Below, in pieces: positions 14,941 to 15,753 of a stretch of 15,753 nt of DNA. The notes beneath the pieces are model-generated. The model did no database searches, was not told the origin of the DNA, and saw nothing but the letters and a program-made list of their open reading frames with translations. Origin of the DNA: Actinomycetes bacterium. GTDB lineage: Bacteria; Actinomycetota; Acidimicrobiia; Acidimicrobiales; Palsa-688. Position 1 is the stretch's first letter, and each line of letters opens with the position of its first letter. The stretch is taken from positions 1-15,753 of the forward strand of contig JAJZYO010000005.1 in assembly GCA_021798075.1 (NCBI GenBank), written 5' to 3'. Made by a program: the position numbers and the translations under genes.

Positions 14941-14946
14941 ACCATA
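14941..14946 (-). promoter_or_regulatory. Putative -10 box for the 61-aa gene
   Basis: On the minus strand TATGGT is followed by eight bases (GGCGGCCC) and the ATG at 14932. It fits a near-leaderless transcript and is the main reason for choosing the shorter start. No -35 is obvious. Confidence 0.42.
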
Positions 14947-14987
14947 GCCGGGCCACGACAGGCAACGTTCGCTTTGGGTTGCGGCCA

Positions 14988-15039
14988 AGGTCCATGGGAG
15001 GAAAGAGGTCCATGGGAAAAGAGGTCCATGGGAGGAAAG
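14988..15039. repeat. Three tandem copies of an 18-bp unit with CCATGG cores
   Basis: AGGTCCATGGGAGGAAAG occurs at 14988-15005 and 15022-15039. A 16-bp version lacking two bases (AGGTCCATGGGAAAAG) lies between them at 15006-15021. They fill most of the gap between the LCP gene stop and the promoter of the 61-aa gene. Each unit has an NcoI-type CCATGG palindrome. They create spurious ATG starts on the minus strand. Confidence 0.88.
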
Positions 15040-15050
15040 AGAGGCGTTCC

Positions 15051-15753
15051 TCAGCTGGTCGGGCACGCCCTTGGGTCCCAGGGCTGGTCGGTGCCCGTGG
15101 CAGAGCTCGGCGCTATGCCCCCAGGGGTCGGGACGGTGGTCGTAGTCGGGGCGACGTGAGCCTTGGAGCTGCTCGGGCCGCTGGCTCGGGACGTGGAGCT
15201 GGTGGTGGTGGGCGCCGTCGTGGTAGGTGCTGTGGTGGCCGTCGTGGTCCCGAGGCCTGTTGTCGTGCTCGTCTTCGAGGCCCCGGACAGCTTCGAGGTC
15301 ACGCTCACCACGTTGCCCAGCTGCACCTCGACCGTCCCCGCCGGCACGGACGAGCTCTGCTCCATCATGACCGCGCCCGAGAGGTACTTCATCACGTCGA
15401 GCGCTTCGGCAACCTGGCCTTGGTGGTACAAGACGTAGGTCTCGGTCGTGCTCGACGGCACCGTGCCAGTGGTCGTGCTCGCGACGTGGAGCCCGTCCGA
15501 TGTCAGGGCTTGGCCGGCGGCCACGGCCGCTTCGTAGCTACCCGTGATGCTCTGAACGTTGACCGTCTTCGGCGCAACCGGTGCGGGCAGGGCGCTCGGG
15601 TCCCAGGCCCTTATGACGTTCATGTCCGCTGGCTCGACGGGGAACAGGACATCGCCCACGCCATAACCGCCGAAGTAGTAGTTGTTCATCGGTGCGGTGG
15701 GCAGGGTGGTCTCGGCCACGGAACTGATGTTCACGTGCCGGTAGTGCAGGACG
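15051..15753 (-). CDS. LCP (LytR-CpsA-Psr) family protein, C-terminal part, cut by the window edge
   Basis: Only the 3' end of the gene is inside. The frame is open to the right edge (VLHYRHVNISS), so the GTG at 15732-15734 is probably not the true start. LCP proteins are membrane-anchored enzymes that attach polyprenyl-linked glycopolymers to peptidoglycan. The first part (ETTLPTAPMNNYYFGGYGVG to MNVIRAWD) resembles the end of an LCP catalytic domain. About 57-146 residues after that GTG is a LytR_C-like domain: KTVNVQSITGSYEAAVAAGQ, then TTETYVLYHQGQVAEALDVM. The last 75 residues are a Thr/Ser/Pro-rich low-complexity tail (TTTATTAPTTTAPTTTSS), typical of an extracellular linker or wall-associated region. 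The catalytic arginines and the membrane anchor lie beyond the window. The LytR_C resemblance is good; a LytR_C-only protein is a less likely alternative. Confidence 0.8.
   Translation of the reverse strand, partial: VLHYRHVNISSVAETTLPTAPMNNYYFGGYGVGDVLFPVEPADMNVIRAWDPSALPAPVAPKTVNVQSITGSYEAAVAAGQALTSDGLHVASTTTGTVPSSTTETYVLYHQGQVAEALDVMKYLSGAVMMEQSSSVPAGTVEVQLGNVVSVTSKLSGASKTSTTTGLGTTTATTAPTTTAPTTTSSTSRASGPSSSKAHVAPTTTTVPTPGGIAPSSATGTDQPWDPRACPTS

Noticed and set aside
14742..15029. 95-codon minus-strand frame beginning MDLFSHGPLSSHG.
   Set aside because: Its start is made by the CCATGG tandem repeats, and it is a different frame from the 61-aa protein, which has the more protein-like sequence and a promoter box.

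Overview
The window is GC-rich chromosomal DNA. It looks like a member of the Actinomycetota, perhaps near Acidimicrobiia; that class-level guess is weak. The evidence is the GlgE maltosyltransferase pathway, a DUF3417-type glycogen phosphorylase, a CBS-less GuaB3, a LytR_C-tailed LCP protein, and several genes whose start codon sits 6-9 nt after a TANNNT -10 hexamer, as in leaderless actinobacterial transcripts. All recognisable genes are housekeeping or carbon-storage genes. I see no prophage, transposase, CRISPR array, tRNA or rRNA.

Left part (1-7165) is a divergent alpha-glucan locus. On the minus strand glgE, treS and mak (cut by the left edge) form a tight operon. TreS isomerises trehalose to maltose, Mak phosphorylates maltose to maltose-1-phosphate, and GlgE adds the maltosyl unit to alpha-1,4-glucan. 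Across a 79-bp divergent promoter region, glgP (plus strand) breaks glucan down to glucose-1-phosphate. glgP is followed, with a 1-nt stop/start overlap, by an M20-family metallopeptidase or deacylase (7165-8328).

Middle part (8329-10515): fabF (minus strand) converges on the M20 gene. Upstream of fabF is a 382-bp gap with a G-rich 13-bp tandem repeat and an AT-rich island flanked by an 8-bp inverted repeat. Next comes a 67-aa acidic protein with an internally duplicated motif (plus strand). It converges on pcrA, whose 3' end is followed by two extra copies of its own terminal bases.

Right part (10516-15753) is a minus-strand run, in transcription order: the C-terminal end of an LCP/LytR-type cell-wall polymer ligase (cut by the right edge), a 61-aa conserved-looking protein, a zinc-ribbon protein, guaB3, and a PcrA/UvrD helicase. 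The helicase gene carries two adjacent in-frame minisatellites (5 perfect 21-bp units and 2 perfect 39-bp units plus a partial third) that encode an Ala/Gly/Ser/Glu-rich insertion in the domain 2B region.

The most unusual observations are the pcrA minisatellites, the recurrent leaderless-promoter geometry, the repeated pcrA 3' end, the G-rich repeat upstream of fabF, and the duplicated-motif small protein. I did not find a convincing new multi-gene system.
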